Virus record (IMG/VR): IMGVR_UViG_3300025466_000103
Span: 1-35,687 of that record
DNA: 35,687 nt
Strand: one strand, 5' to 3'
DNA from: a virus
This document shows, piece after piece, positions 35,306 to 35,687 of this stretch. A model generated the notes under the pieces. That model searched no databases and was not told the origin of the DNA. It saw only the letters and a program-made list of their open reading frames with translations. Made by a program: the position numbers and the translations under genes. The stretch's first letter is position 1; every line of letters starts with the position of its first letter.

Positions 35306-35687
35306 ATGTACCATTTAAGCGATGAAGAATGGATTGCAGTCTGGAAAGAATGTGGTTCAGCCGTTGTAATGGCAACAAAAATAGGTGTTAGTCAGCGTTC
35401 AGTATATAACAGAAGAAGGTCAATAGAAGCAAGGCATAAGATTGAATTGCCTTCAGTAGATGACCAGCGTTTTGACCAATTAAAAAAGATAGCACAGACT
35501 ACAGGACATACTCGTAGGGGTATGGATATAGAAAAAGGCAGAGTCATCGTGTTTTCGGATGCACACTTTTGGCCTGACGATACCACCACAGCGTTTAAAG
35601 CCCTCTTAGAGATGATTAAAGAGTTTAAGCCTACGGCAGTAGTCTGTAATGGCGATGCGCTAGATGGGGCTAATTTAAGCCGTTTCC
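35306..35687 (+). CDS. Metallophosphoesterase with N-terminal helix-turn-helix, N-terminal part
   Basis: The first 127 codons of the gene that continues at window position 1. Residues 1-45 form a small DNA-binding-type helical region (DEEWIAVWKECGSAVVMATK followed by IGVSQRSVYNRR, a typical helix-turn-helix spacing). From residue 80 comes the phosphoesterase core: VFSDAHF (Asp85 and His87, metal ligands) and CNGDALDGAN (Asp117 to Asp120). The ORF runs off the end with one base left over, and the sequence at position 1 supplies two bases before an in-frame codon, so the phases match. Direct joining would give SRF then LEAC, while family members usually have about 15 residues (PRIGW...-type) between these points. 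Confidence 0.85.
   Translation, partial: MYHLSDEEWIAVWKECGSAVVMATKIGVSQRSVYNRRRSIEARHKIELPSVDDQRFDQLKKIAQTTGHTRRGMDIEKGRVIVFSDAHFWPDDTTTAFKALLEMIKEFKPTAVVCNGDALDGANLSRF

Noticed and set aside
1-35687. Integrase, transposase, DNA polymerase, RNA polymerase or tape-measure genes
   Set aside because: Every large frame was read and none shows the motifs of these families.

Overview
The window is almost certainly the near-complete genome of a short-tailed (podovirus-like) dsDNA phage. Evidence for this is a single large late operon encoding TerS/TerL-like packaging proteins, a long portal, a scaffold, a major capsid protein, a head decoration protein, adaptor- and nozzle-like tail proteins, four large low-complexity virion (ejection-type) proteins, fibre genes and a lysis cassette, with no tape-measure, sheath or tail-tube gene. 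A spanin-like protein points to a Gram-negative host. The DNA is AT-rich and most genes are start/stop-coupled (ATGA or TAATG). No host chromosomal gene, rRNA or tRNA was seen. The two window ends lie in the same metallophosphoesterase gene and in the same reading phase, so the molecule is probably circular or circularly permuted and was opened inside that gene; roughly 15 codons that the family normally has may be missing at the junction.

Layout. (1) 35306-end and 1-880, rightward: metallophosphoesterase with an N-terminal helix-turn-helix, then a SprT-like zinc protein. (2) 822-4698, leftward early cluster: small replication protein, secreted repeat protein, C5 cytosine methyltransferase carrying a G9 tract, Ref-like HNH, PD-(D/E)XK protein, one HNH/AP2 endonuclease and several very small genes. 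(3) 4699-5445: control region with direct repeats, a foldable 100-nt element, a Cro/YdaS-like repressor and a divergent promoter overlapped by inverted repeats. (4) 5446-7337, rightward: recombination module (ERF annealing protein, SSB-like protein with an acidic DDVPF tail, RecB-like exonuclease). (5) 7338-7598: non-coding, with long inverted repeats. (6) 7599-10018, rightward: small genes, a FkbM methyltransferase and a second HNH/AP2 gene. (7) 35264 down to 10015, leftward late region: a third HNH/AP2 gene, GIY-YIG nuclease, packaging, portal, fibre cluster with two glycine-rich adhesins, a GT9-type glycosyltransferase, scaffold, capsid, tail, virion proteins, tail fibre, holin-like pair, spanin and GH108 lysozyme.

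How it works together. The phage has no recognisable DNA polymerase, primase-helicase, RNA polymerase or integrase. It probably borrows host replication through a small loader-like protein and completes or recombines its genome with the ERF/SSB/exonuclease set. The repressor without an integrase suggests an early/late switch or a non-integrating lifestyle.

The most unusual observations are three scattered HNH/AP2 genes that share the same upstream module (a TATAAT-like box, an AAAACCCCTA...TAGGGG hairpin, then 29-30 nt to the start codon); a methyltransferase with a homopolymeric G9 tract; a glycosyltransferase whose conserved N-terminal part has no ATG, GTG or TTG start; and two structured non-coding segments.
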